Of a DNA stretch of 64,000 nt, positions 26,482 to 35,672 are shown piece by piece; the stretch's first letter is position 1; each line of letters starts with the position of its first letter. The notes below the pieces were generated by a model. The model saw only the letters and a list, made by a program, of their open reading frames with translations, did no database searches and had not been told where the DNA came from. The position numbers and the translations under genes are program-made. The DNA is from JAVBMC01 sp031552845. Lineage in GTDB: Bacteria > Verrucomicrobiota > Kiritimatiellia > RFP12 > DVOR01. Where the stretch lies: contig JAVBMC010000027.1 in the NCBI GenBank assembly GCA_031552845.1, forward strand, positions 1 through 64,000, in the 5' to 3' direction.

Positions 26482-29404
26482 CGCGAAGTGGCTTCTAGCC
26501 ATCAACACTCTGCCCGTGATTGTGATGGGCATCTTTCTGCGGGGACAGTATAACGTTGTTAAGAGCTTGATGAGCACGGAGAATATTTCGCTCCTGTGCA
26601 ATAACTTCGTGGCGCTGGGAGCTTTGACTGCATTGCTGGCATGTTATGCGGGCGTGATGATCGTCCGGCGCAAGCCTTTGCCGGGAGTGCTATTGGGATG
26701 CCTGATGATTGCGGCGTATACGACGTGGGGGTTCGTTTACTATCAGTATCTCGCTGATATGTTTCCGCAAGACCTGCCCGGATGGATGGGTTCACACATT
26801 TTCTTCACTTATCCGCTTTTGTTCCTGACGCCGACTGTGACGTATGGGGCGGTGTTGGTTGTGCTGGGCTCGACTCCACACGGCGGAGAGCATAAGGCGG
26901 CGGGGGACTGGAGCCGGGCAGCGTTGGTTCCTGTTGGGTGGTTTTGCCTTCTCGTGATTCTTCCAATAATCTTGATGTTGTTAGCGCGCATGGACTGGCT
27001 CAAACCGATATGGTGCGTGCTGGAGCCTGTAGGGGATACGCTCGGCAAGTTCATATCCGCGAAGATGGGTTTTTATATGTTCATGATTGTGCTGATTGCC
27101 AGCGTCTATTTGTTTTTCATCTCCTTGGGGCGCGGAGCGTACATTATTATGGAGCGCCGCCGGGGATTTCTAGAGAGGTATAACCTTGCATGGAAGATTC
27201 CGATTGCGTTGATCTTTCCAATCCTTGGCCTGCTGATTAATAACCTGCACATCGTCACGTTGTTCACAGAAGAAGCCGTGAATGAAATCCACAGTGGGTT
27301 CTTCGGTGACTTTAGCAATATCTGGTTCTACATCCTCGCCGTTATCAACGGACTGTTAGTCTGCGCATTGGAGAAGGATAACCGGAAATATCGCACGGCG
27401 TTGTTTATCGGCAGAAGCATCACGTTTACTTACACGCTTTACTTCTTCATGATATTCCTGCCGTTCCTTCCATTGGCAGCAGTGTTCCTGCTGTTCTTCG
27501 GCTTCACCTTCCTGATGCTCACGCCGGTTTTACTGTTCGTGATTCACGTAGGCGAGTTGCAAAGAGACTGGCAATACTTGCGGCGGTATTTAACTGGACG
27601 GGCGTTGGCGGGAATGTTCGTTGCAGCGGTGCTGGTTATTCCAGCTTGCCTGACTGCGGGATATCTGCACGACCGCCGTGTGCTGCACGAAGCATTGGCC
27701 TATGTGTATACGCCGGACTATGCGCAGGAGTGCCGCGTCAATACCTCCTCCATCCGCAGCACTCTCAAAATAATCGGCTTCAACAAAGCGTTGAATGATG
27801 AGAGAGCAACACCTTGGGTGGCGGAGACTCCGCTACTGGGCACCTACTTCCGCTGGATCGTGCTGGACAACCTCACCGTCGCCGAGCCCAAATACAAACT
27901 ACTCTCAAGGGTGTTTGGTGCGCCAACGCATAAAAGCCGCCGTGCAGTGGCCGAAGAGAATCGAATTATGACTCAGTTCTCATCAGCCAACTTGCAAGAG
28001 ATGTCCGCAACGAGCACCTATGATGCCGAAGCACAAGTCTGGCGCAGCAAGATCGACCTCACGCTCCAGGGCGAGCGGGATGCCGAATACGTTGCCGCCT
28101 TTGAACTCCCGGCGGGAGCTTGGCTCAGCGACTACTACTTAGACGTTAACGGCACGCGCAAGCCCGGCTTGCTCAGCGAAAAGAAAGCGGCCTTGTGGGT
28201 CTACGCCAGCATCCGCAACATCGAGAAGAAAGACCCGGGCATTGTCTACTATCAAAGTGGCAACAAGCTCACGCTGCGGGTCTTTCCATTCGATGGCAGC
28301 AAACGCTACACCGGATTTGCGCTTGTGCATAAGGAACCCTTCCGCTTGCAGCTCGGCGAAAAATCCGCCATGCTCGGTGATGCTACTCAAGGCGATGCGA
28401 AGTCCGTCACCACGCCGGAAGCCGCCTACGTCTCCGCCGCCGAAAAGAAGACGTTAACGAAAGTCCAACGCAAGCCCTACTTCCACTTCGTAATCGATGC
28501 GAGTGCCGAAGGCGTCATGCCGCTTGAAGAACGCACCCGCCGCCTCGAACTCCTGACAGCGGATTATAAAGGATTCTTTGAGCAGGCGAAGATCAGCTTT
28601 GTCGATCACGCAATGGTCACGCATACGTATCAAGAGGCCAAAGACAGCCAACCCAAACATGGCAAGGGTGGGTTCTTCCTCGACCGCGCAATACGGCAGA
28701 TTTACTACCGTGCCTATACCGCACCGGACGAAAGCTATCCGGTGATCGTCTTCATCACCGGCACGCAAAAAGGACTCATCATCGAAAAGGATTTTGCCGA
28801 CTTCCAAATGGCATTCCCGGAGAACGACCGTTTCTACCTCTTAACTGTAGACGGCGGGCTGCAAGCCTATCCCCTGCTCCACAACTCGGCGAAGAAACTC
28901 GATGTAACCGTAACCCCCGCCGACTTCGAGAAGATCGTGCTGGAATATCCGCTCGGCGATGGGCGTGTGGCTTATCTGCTGGACAACAATCAGCCCGACA
29001 TCGTACTCAAGGGCCGTCAACATGAAGTATCAATAGAGGCAATCCGCGAGGGTGATTGGAACTCCGGGCTAGCGCTGCAAAGTCAATGGCTGACGCAAGT
29101 GCTCTACCCCGATGCCACCGGCAAAGCATGGCGCAATCTGCTCGCGGGCAGCTTCGCCTCCAAACTCCTCATGCCCGTCACCGCCTACATGGTTGTTGAA
29201 AACGCCGCACAGCAAGCCGCGCTTGAACGCAAGCAGAAACAAATCCTTGCCGGCCACCACGCACTCGACGCAGGTGAAGAACGTCTCGAGCCTGATCCTG
29301 AGCCCAACAAGATGAGCGAACCTGGACTCCTCATCACCGGCCTCATCCTCATCGCCCTCATCGGCGGCCGCACCTACTACAAACGCCGCAGGCAGGCGGC
29401 ATAA
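26465..29404 (+). CDS. MSEP-CTERM protein, dedicated substrate of exosortase K
   Basis: 979 residues. The N-terminal ~420 residues contain many membrane helices. A soluble region follows, with a VIT-like block (about residues 520-620: LPAGAWLSDYYLDVNG, then a conserved KKAALWVYASIRN and LTLRVFPFDG). The C-terminus has the sorting signal: MSEP at 950-953, a hydrophobic helix and the basic end YYKRRRQAA. The exosortase should cut at this signal and move the protein to a new anchor. The ribosome site AGGAGG precedes the ATG and overlaps the end of xrtK. Its biological function is not established in the family. The C-terminal helix, the triad partner and the gene order all agree with the known family. 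Confidence 0.88.
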   Translation: MRNLLNAKWLLAINTLPVIVMGIFLRGQYNVVKSLMSTENISLLCNNFVALGALTALLACYAGVMIVRRKPLPGVLLGCLMIAAYTTWGFVYYQYLADMFPQDLPGWMGSHIFFTYPLLFLTPTVTYGAVLVVLGSTPHGGEHKAAGDWSRAALVPVGWFCLLVILPIILMLLARMDWLKPIWCVLEPVGDTLGKFISAKMGFYMFMIVLIASVYLFFISLGRGAYIIMERRRGFLERYNLAWKIPIALIFPILGLLINNLHIVTLFTEEAVNEIHSGFFGDFSNIWFYILAVINGLLVCALEKDNRKYRTALFIGRSITFTYTLYFFMIFLPFLPLAAVFLLFFGFTFLMLTPVLLFVIHVGELQRDWQYLRRYLTGRALAGMFVAAVLVIPACLTAGYLHDRRVLHEALAYVYTPDYAQECRVNTSSIRSTLKIIGFNKALNDERATPWVAETPLLGTYFRWIVLDNLTVAEPKYKLLSRVFGAPTHKSRRAVAEENRIMTQFSSANLQEMSATSTYDAEAQVWRSKIDLTLQGERDAEYVAAFELPAGAWLSDYYLDVNGTRKPGLLSEKKAALWVYASIRNIEKKDPGIVYYQSGNKLTLRVFPFDGSKRYTGFALVHKEPFRLQLGEKSAMLGDATQGDAKSVTTPEAAYVSAAEKKTLTKVQRKPYFHFVIDASAEGVMPLEERTRRLELLTADYKGFFEQAKISFVDHAMVTHTYQEAKDSQPKHGKGGFFLDRAIRQIYYRAYTAPDESYPVIVFITGTQKGLIIEKDFADFQMAFPENDRFYLLTVDGGLQAYPLLHNSAKKLDVTVTPADFEKIVLEYPLGDGRVAYLLDNNQPDIVLKGRQHEVSIEAIREGDWNSGLALQSQWLTQVLYPDATGKAWRNLLAGSFASKLLMPVTAYMVVENAAQQAALERKQKQILAGHHALDAGEERLEPDPEPNKMSEPGLLITGLILIALIGGRTYYKRRRQAA

Positions 29405-29417
29405 AAGAAAGTTTAAT

Positions 29418-29927
29418 ATGGCAGTGAATAGAAGAAAGTGTTTGAAGCTGTTGGCGTGTGCGGGCGGCGGTGCTGCGGTTGGTGTCGGCGGTGCGCGTTT
29501 GGTGTGCGCGGCAGGGAATCGGACTGTGCCGGAGTGGAAGTGTTTTAGCGCAGAGGAAGTCCCCGTGCTGGAGGCGCTGTGCGAGCAGATTATCCCAACG
29601 GATGAGTTCCCCGGTGCGCGGGAGACCGGCGCCGTGACTTATATCGACCGTGTCTTGAGATTGAAGCGGTATGTGAAGTTGCAAGCGGTGTATCATGAGG
29701 GTTTGGCGCTGTTGCGGCAGAAGAACTTTGTCGCGCTTCCGTTTGCGGAGCAGACGGAGCTGTTGAAGTCGTTGGAGCGGAGCGATGGAGCGTTCCGCCA
29801 TTTTTTTAATGCCGTGATTGATCATACGATGCAGAGTTACTACGGGAGTCCTCGTCATGGCGGCAACAAGGATTATGCGAGTTACAAAATGATGGGGTTG
29901 GATTACCCCCGTTTGATCGGGAGATAG
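29418..29927 (+). CDS. Gluconate 2-dehydrogenase subunit 3-like protein with Tat signal
   Basis: 169 residues. The N-terminus NRRKCLKLLACAGGGAAVG is a twin-arginine signal, so the protein is exported folded. The body (FSAEEVPVLEALCEQIIPTD, then FFNAVIDHTMQSYYGSPRHGG) matches the small subunit of membrane-bound gluconate/alcohol-type dehydrogenases. In that family the small subunit helps export and mature the FAD subunit, which is the next gene. It is separated by 13 bases from the MSEP gene and four from the next, so it belongs to one transcript. Confidence 0.85.
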   Translation: MAVNRRKCLKLLACAGGGAAVGVGGARLVCAAGNRTVPEWKCFSAEEVPVLEALCEQIIPTDEFPGARETGAVTYIDRVLRLKRYVKLQAVYHEGLALLRQKNFVALPFAEQTELLKSLERSDGAFRHFFNAVIDHTMQSYYGSPRHGGNKDYASYKMMGLDYPRLIGR

Positions 29928-29931
29928 TTTT

Positions 29932-31593
29932 ATGGCTTTGAAGCATGTGAATGCCGTCATCGTCGGGGCGGGTGCGGGCGGAGGCGTGTCCGCAAAGGTT
30001 TTGGCCGAGGGCGGATTGTCAGTTGTCCTGCTGGAGCGCGGCAAGTGGGTGAGTACTGAGAATAACCCGGATGATGAGCTGTTCAGTCAGCGTACACCGA
30101 TGCTGGGGTTGCCGTATGGTCCTGACGATGAGCGTAACTGGCGCGTGTCGGAGGATTTGAAGGGTAACACGTCCGTGCATCTGGCGAGCGAGTGGGGCTA
30201 TGGCGCCAACGCCGCCTGCGTGGGGAGCGGCACGGTGAGTTATGGCGCGATGGCGTGGCGCTTCCAGCCGAAGGACTTTAAACTGAAGTCCGTCTATGGC
30301 GCACCCGAAGGTTCGGCACTGGAGGATTGGCCGATTTCCTATGAGGAGCTGGAGCCGTGTTACGAGCGTGCGGAGTATGAGATTGGCGTTGCGGGTGACG
30401 ATTCCGCCGATCCTTTTGCGCCACCACGCAAGAAGCCGTATCCGATGCCGCCGTTTCCATATAGTAAGGAGTCAAGCATCCTTGCCGAGTTTGGTAAGAA
30501 ACTGGGATGGCATCCTTTCCCGATCCCCATGCTGCGTAACTCGGTTCCGTATGGCGGGCGCCCGAAATGCATCCATATGCGGGCATGTTGCGGCTTTGCG
30601 TGTCCGATCAATGCGAAGGCGGGATCCCAGAACACCGTCATCCCTGCGGCGATGGCGACGGGTAATTGCGAAGTGCGTACCGATGCCACGGTCAGCCGGA
30701 TCATTGTTGATGATTTCGGGCGTGCGACCGGCGTGGAGTATTTTGACATCAATGGCCGCTTGCAGACGCAGACGGCTGATATCGTCATTGTCGCAGGCGC
30801 GGCGGTGGAGACGGCGCGTTTGCTGTTGAACTCGAAGTCCAAGCTCTTTCCCAACGGTGCAGGCAATAATCACGACACGGTCGGACGGTGCGTGCAGGAT
30901 CACCTGTATGTCTCAGGCATGGGGTTCATGGATGAAGAGGTGTATGAAGAGGCCGGCCCCGGCGCAAGCGTGGCTTTCCGTGACTTCGTTCACAACAATA
31001 AAGGTTTTGTAGGCGGCGGTTTGCTGGCGAGCGAGTTCATAGCCCTACCTTATCTGTTCAGCCGTATGCGCCCGAATGGTGCGGCGCAGTGGGGATTGGA
31101 GCACAAGAAGTTCCAACGCGAAATGTATAAGCGGATGATCCGCCTCGTGGGGCCAATTCAGGATATGCCGATGTGGAACTCCCGTGTAACGCTCGACCCG
31201 ACTGTGAAGGATCACTGGGGCATTCCCGTGGCACGTATCCGTGGCGAGCGTCATCCGAACGACATTGCGGCAGGCAAGTTCTTGGCGGAGCGCGCGAAGG
31301 AGTTCCTCGAGAAACTCGGTGCAAAACAAGTCTCCGTATTCTGCCCCACCGACCTCAGCCGAGGCGTGGGACAACACCAAGCCGGTTCCTGCCGGATGGG
31401 CACTGACCCCCAATTCTCCGTCACCGACAAGTGGGGGCGTGTGCATGACATTCCCAACCTATTCATTTCCGATGGCAGCTTGCATGTGACGAATGGCGGG
31501 TGCAATCCCGTGCTGACAATCATGGCACTGAGTTACCGCGTCAATCAGCACATCATTGACGAATGGCAAAAAGGCAATCGCTTTAAAGGATAA
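29932..31593 (+). CDS. GMC-family FAD oxidoreductase (gluconate/sorbitol/alcohol dehydrogenase type)
   Basis: 553 residues. The FAD-binding Rossmann motif VIVGAGAGGGVSAKVLAEGG starts near residue 7. The C-terminal GMC block contains GQHQAGSCRMG with the catalytic His and NGGCNPVLTIMAL with the catalytic Asn. A cysteine-rich stretch CIHMRACCGFACPINAK in the middle is typical of the gluconate 2-dehydrogenase large-subunit group. The enzyme oxidises a sugar, sugar acid or alcohol in the periplasm and passes electrons to the cytochrome subunit encoded next. The partner with a Tat signal suggests co-export. The substrate cannot be told from sequence. Confidence 0.88.
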   Translation: MALKHVNAVIVGAGAGGGVSAKVLAEGGLSVVLLERGKWVSTENNPDDELFSQRTPMLGLPYGPDDERNWRVSEDLKGNTSVHLASEWGYGANAACVGSGTVSYGAMAWRFQPKDFKLKSVYGAPEGSALEDWPISYEELEPCYERAEYEIGVAGDDSADPFAPPRKKPYPMPPFPYSKESSILAEFGKKLGWHPFPIPMLRNSVPYGGRPKCIHMRACCGFACPINAKAGSQNTVIPAAMATGNCEVRTDATVSRIIVDDFGRATGVEYFDINGRLQTQTADIVIVAGAAVETARLLLNSKSKLFPNGAGNNHDTVGRCVQDHLYVSGMGFMDEEVYEEAGPGASVAFRDFVHNNKGFVGGGLLASEFIALPYLFSRMRPNGAAQWGLEHKKFQREMYKRMIRLVGPIQDMPMWNSRVTLDPTVKDHWGIPVARIRGERHPNDIAAGKFLAERAKEFLEKLGAKQVSVFCPTDLSRGVGQHQAGSCRMGTDPQFSVTDKWGRVHDIPNLFISDGSLHVTNGGCNPVLTIMALSYRVNQHIIDEWQKGNRFKG

Positions 31594-32615
31594 TGGTAAT
31601 GGGCAATCTTACACGACATCTCACCTGGCTCTTGCCGCTCACAGTGACAGGCGTCTTCATGGCCGCCGGAGGCATCGGCTACTTCGAGTTCTCACCGCCG
31701 GATAAAACGTGCATCAAGTGCCACGAGATCCGCCGCTCTAAAGACAACTGGGCGCACTCCGCCCATCGGAATGTCTCCTGCAAAGCCTGTCATGGCGGCT
31801 CAGTGGAATCAATCAACGCCATGAAGGACAACGCCAAGCGGGTGTTCTCACACCTGACCAAGGCGGAACATCCCGACATCCGTTTGAGCGAAGAGCAAAT
31901 CCTTAACATGACTGCCGCATGCGGTGCGTGCCATGCACAAGAACTCGCGCAATGGCAAGGCGGACTCCATGCGGGCGATTATGCGCGCTTCTTTCAGGAT
32001 GAACACTATAACCGCTTGCCGCAGCTGAATCCGCAATGCTTCTGGTGCCACGGCATGTTTTGTCAAGGCACCGTCACCGACCTTGTGCGCGAACCTGCAC
32101 CCGGAGAGCCTGTGGTCTTCCACGATCCACAAATGTCCGCAAAAGCCGCTGTGCCCTGCTTGGCCTGTCATAACGTACACGTACAAGGCGCACCGTTTGT
32201 GCGAGGCACGAATACGCCGAACAAGAGCATTGCTTTTTATGTACGGCAAGAGCGCAAGCATATTGCCGCAAATGAATTAGCCATCCCTTGCATCATCGAA
32301 AACGGCCGCACAGTGCAAACATCCAACGATCCGCGTCAACGTCTCTGTCAACAGTGCCACGCACCGAATGCACATGGTGTTGCAGGAAGCTCAAGCGACC
32401 GCACGCCGCGTGGCGTGCATGAAGGCATCAGCTGTTTAGCGTGCCACAACCCACACTCGGGCTCCGTGCAGAATGCCTGTGCGCAATGCCACCCAAAATT
32501 CTCCACTTGCGGCGAGCGCGATGTGATGGCGATGGATACGACCTACAGCAGCCGCACCAGCAAGCACAACATCCACAACATGACATGCGCGAGCTGTCAC
32601 CCTTCCCCGCGTTGA
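31593..32615 (+). CDS. Membrane-anchored nonahaem cytochrome c
   Basis: 340 residues. An N-terminal helix (about 9-28) anchors it, followed by a NapC/NrfH-like start (TCIKCHEIRRSKDNW, then CKACHGG). Nine CxxCH haem-binding motifs are present: CIKCH, CKACH, CGACH, CFWCH, CLACH, CQQCH, CLACH, CAQCH and CASCH. The start overlaps the GMC stop by one base (TAATG). In classical gluconate-type dehydrogenases the third subunit is a three-haem cytochrome; here it is replaced by a larger multihaem protein. It probably takes electrons from the FAD subunit and passes them to quinone or to another periplasmic acceptor. Direction of flow is inference. Confidence 0.88.
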   Translation: MVMGNLTRHLTWLLPLTVTGVFMAAGGIGYFEFSPPDKTCIKCHEIRRSKDNWAHSAHRNVSCKACHGGSVESINAMKDNAKRVFSHLTKAEHPDIRLSEEQILNMTAACGACHAQELAQWQGGLHAGDYARFFQDEHYNRLPQLNPQCFWCHGMFCQGTVTDLVREPAPGEPVVFHDPQMSAKAAVPCLACHNVHVQGAPFVRGTNTPNKSIAFYVRQERKHIAANELAIPCIIENGRTVQTSNDPRQRLCQQCHAPNAHGVAGSSSDRTPRGVHEGISCLACHNPHSGSVQNACAQCHPKFSTCGERDVMAMDTTYSSRTSKHNIHNMTCASCHPSPR

Positions 32616-32626
32616 GCGGGGAAAGG
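32601..32626. terminator. Stem-loop between convergent operons
   Basis: CCTTCCCCGC (32601-32610) pairs with GCGGGGAAAGG (32616-32626) around a five-base loop. It overlaps the last codons of the cytochrome gene and lies 17 bases from the stop of the convergent RND gene. No T-run follows on either strand, so it may need Rho or act in mRNA protection. Confidence 0.45.
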
Positions 32627-32642
32627 CGCAGCATTTCATCTA

Positions 32643-35600
32643 CTACTTACGCTTCCGGGTTGTTGCATAGGCGGCAGCCGGAAGAATGAGCAGGTTGAGC
32701 AGCGTGGCGGAGATGAGTCCGCCGAACTGTACAATCGCTAACGGCGCAAGCAGCTCTCCGCCCGGCTGGTCAACGGCAAACACAATCGGCAAGAGGCCGA
32801 GAATGGTGGTAAGCGACGTCATGAGAATGGGCAGCACCCGTTCTTTTGCGCCCAGGCGTAAAGACTCGCGCAGCTCAACCCCCTCTTCCTCCAACGCCGA
32901 CGATCGATTGAGCAGTAATAATCCATTGCGGATTGCAAATCCCGCCAGCGTGACAAAACCCGCGAGCGAAGCCACCGACAGAATGGGTTGCGCAGTCTGC
33001 GAGAAGAGCCATACTGCTGCGACACCGCCAATGACCGCCAATGGCAAATTAACCAACACCAGCAATGCCCGTTTGAATGAACCTGCGGCTGTTGTCAATA
33101 AGCAGACAATCACAACCAAGATAACACCGCCCAGTTGCATCAACTGCTTGCGTGCCGAGACACGTGCTGCATAGGTGCCGCCATAGGTCACCGTACAACC
33201 GAGTTTATGAATGACCGGCTCCAGCTTCTCCTGCAGTTCTTCCACCATCGCACCGATATTGGCATCTGGCGAGGCATTGCAGGAGATGAGCGCTTTGCGC
33301 ATGCCATTGTCGCGAACAATCAAGTTGGCGGTCTCTTCGCGGTAAACATCCGCCAGCTCATCCAGTGTGAAGCGGCGGCCATCAGCAGCGAGAATCATCA
33401 GCTTAGACAAGGTCTCCGGCGTGTCACGTTCTTCAGCCTTGGCGCGTAGCACGATGTCCCAGCGCGACTGATTCTCCACCACTTCGCCCAGCGTGCGTCC
33501 ATTGACTGCCGTGGCGACGATTGAGGCCACTTCATCCTGTGACAGTCCAAAACGCAGCAGGTCCTCGCGGCGGTAACGGATGCATGCCGAGTCCACAAGA
33601 ATCTCACGGTTGGCACGCACATCCGAAACGGTCTTCATCTGCGCCAAGATTATTGATGCCTGCCGTGCGGCTTCGCGCAGAATGGGCAGATCGTTACCGA
33701 AGATGTTGACCGTCACTTCCGCCGCAGTACCGGACAGCACAGAACTGATACGGTGCGCAATGGGATAACCGATCATACCAGAGACGCCGGGCAGTGAGTG
33801 AATGATGCGGTTGACTTCGTTACGTAGTTGACGCTGATCCTTCGTCAAGTCAACACGTACTAAGAACTCGCTCGCGCTGACCGGTTCGGCGTGTTCATCA
33901 CGCTCTGCACGGCCTGTGCGGCGGGCCACGCTCTTCACGCCGTCAATCTCGCGCAGAGCATTCATAATGCCTTCAGAGACGCGCTCGGTTTCATCCAACG
34001 AAGTGCCGGGAATCGTGCTGACAAACACATTCAAACAATCCTCTTGGAATGGCGGCAGGAAACTCGTGCCAAACGTACACGCCAGCCAAACAGCACCCGC
34101 CGTCACAAGAACAGCAAAGCTGCAGATCAGGCGCGGAAACCGCAGACAAAAGTTCAGCAGAGGATCGTATATTCTGTGAATCAAGCGCGAGGCAAATGTC
34201 AGTTTACGCTCTTTAGCCGACTTGAAGAAGAAGAGGCAGAGCACTGGCACCACCGTAAATGCAACAAATAGCGAAGCGAGCATCGCTAGGCTATACGATA
34301 TTGCCAGCGGTTGGAAGAACTGTCCTTCAATGCCGGTCATCAACAACAACGGCACAAACACCAGCAGGATGATTAACGTCGAAAAGCCGGCGGGATTGAA
34401 TACTTCCTGCGCGACCTCTACCATCACCTTGCGGCGTTGCGGGCGTTCGACTCCGGCGAGCTTGCGCCACGCGGCCTCGACAAAGATAACCGCATTGTCT
34501 GTCACATCCCCCACAGCCACGGCAAGCCCGCCAAGCGTCATGATGTTCAGGCCGATGCCGAACTGTTTGAAGAACGCCAACGCCAAAGCGATTGACAACG
34601 GCAAGGCGGTGAGCGTTACCAGCGTTGCCCGCGGACAGCCGACAATGATGAACAGCACGATCAACACAATCAACGCGGCCTCGCCTATAATCTCTGCACC
34701 GTTCTGAATAGAAAGGCTGATGAAGTCTGCCTGGCGGTAAGCTTCGCCGGAGAGTGTCATGCCTGCGGGCAGGTTCGCCTTGCGGAAGTTTTCCAGCACG
34801 CGATCAACTTGTTCTGTCAGCTGGAGCGTATTACCGCCCGGCACTTTTTGCACGGCTAACAGCACGCAGGGTTGTCCGTTGAATGCAGCTGAACCACGGC
34901 GCGGCGCTCCGCCAATCTTGACGTCGGCAGCTTCGGCAAGCGAGAGGTTGGCCCGCAGCGGCGTCATGCGCAGATCTTCCAAGGAGGTAATCCGCGCCAG
35001 TTGGCGGATGGGCAACTCTTGTCCCCGCACGTCAGCCAGATAGCCCGCCGTTTGAATATTCTGTGCATCTTCGACAGCACGCGCGACATCGTCCAGCGTG
35101 AGATTCAGAAAGCTGAGCTTTGGCAGCGAGACATTGATCTGATACTCCGGCAGCTCACCGCCCATGACGACGACTTGCCCGATACCCGGCACCGACATCA
35201 AGCGAGGACGCAACTCATACTCAGCCACGCGGCGCATTTCGAGCGGTGAAGCGGCCTCGTCGCCGGTGAGGGCGATGAGCATGATCTCGCCGGTGACGGA
35301 GACGATCGGTGCGAGTTCGCAGTCCATTCCCGCGATGCGTTCCGAAACCATCTGCCGCGCACGGTAGACATCAGTGCCCCAATCAAAGTCCGCCCAGACA
35401 AATGATAACCCTGCTCCCGAAGAGGAACGCAGCATCGTCACACCAGGCAGGCCGTTCACGACCGACTCCAAAGGAATCGTCACACGCTGTTCGACTTCTT
35501 CCGCAGTGAGTCCGGCGGCTTCGACTTGAATCGTCACGCGCGGAACTTTCAACTCCGGAAAGACATCGACAGGCAGCGATTTCACTCCGAAAAATGCGGC

Positions 35601-35672
35601 GAATAAACCGATAACTGTCGGCAGGAGCATCGCCAATGGATGCGCCATGAGGAACTCGAATAACCGGCGCAT
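32643..35672 (-). CDS. RND-family heavy-metal efflux pump, CzcA/CusA type
   Basis: 1009 residues with the 12-helix RND layout: helix 1, a large periplasmic loop, helices 2-7, a second loop, helices 8-12. The N-terminal block VDVFPELKVPRVTIQVEAAG and the fourth-helix segment GGLAVAVGDVTDNAVIFVEA, with its conserved Asp, are typical of the heavy-metal efflux subgroup. The protein moves ions such as Cu, Ag, Zn or Co out of the periplasm with proton antiport. The exact metal is not predictable. It starts in the last base of the adaptor gene's stop (TAATG). Confidence 0.85.
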   Translation of the reverse strand: MRRLFEFLMAHPLAMLLPTVIGLFAAFFGVKSLPVDVFPELKVPRVTIQVEAAGLTAEEVEQRVTIPLESVVNGLPGVTMLRSSSGAGLSFVWADFDWGTDVYRARQMVSERIAGMDCELAPIVSVTGEIMLIALTGDEAASPLEMRRVAEYELRPRLMSVPGIGQVVVMGGELPEYQINVSLPKLSFLNLTLDDVARAVEDAQNIQTAGYLADVRGQELPIRQLARITSLEDLRMTPLRANLSLAEAADVKIGGAPRRGSAAFNGQPCVLLAVQKVPGGNTLQLTEQVDRVLENFRKANLPAGMTLSGEAYRQADFISLSIQNGAEIIGEAALIVLIVLFIIVGCPRATLVTLTALPLSIALALAFFKQFGIGLNIMTLGGLAVAVGDVTDNAVIFVEAAWRKLAGVERPQRRKVMVEVAQEVFNPAGFSTLIILLVFVPLLLMTGIEGQFFQPLAISYSLAMLASLFVAFTVVPVLCLFFFKSAKERKLTFASRLIHRIYDPLLNFCLRFPRLICSFAVLVTAGAVWLACTFGTSFLPPFQEDCLNVFVSTIPGTSLDETERVSEGIMNALREIDGVKSVARRTGRAERDEHAEPVSASEFLVRVDLTKDQRQLRNEVNRIIHSLPGVSGMIGYPIAHRISSVLSGTAAEVTVNIFGNDLPILREAARQASIILAQMKTVSDVRANREILVDSACIRYRREDLLRFGLSQDEVASIVATAVNGRTLGEVVENQSRWDIVLRAKAEERDTPETLSKLMILAADGRRFTLDELADVYREETANLIVRDNGMRKALISCNASPDANIGAMVEELQEKLEPVIHKLGCTVTYGGTYAARVSARKQLMQLGGVILVVIVCLLTTAAGSFKRALLVLVNLPLAVIGGVAAVWLFSQTAQPILSVASLAGFVTLAGFAIRNGLLLLNRSSALEEEGVELRESLRLGAKERVLPILMTSLTTILGLLPIVFAVDQPGGELLAPLAIVQFGGLISATLLNLLILPAAAYATTRKRK

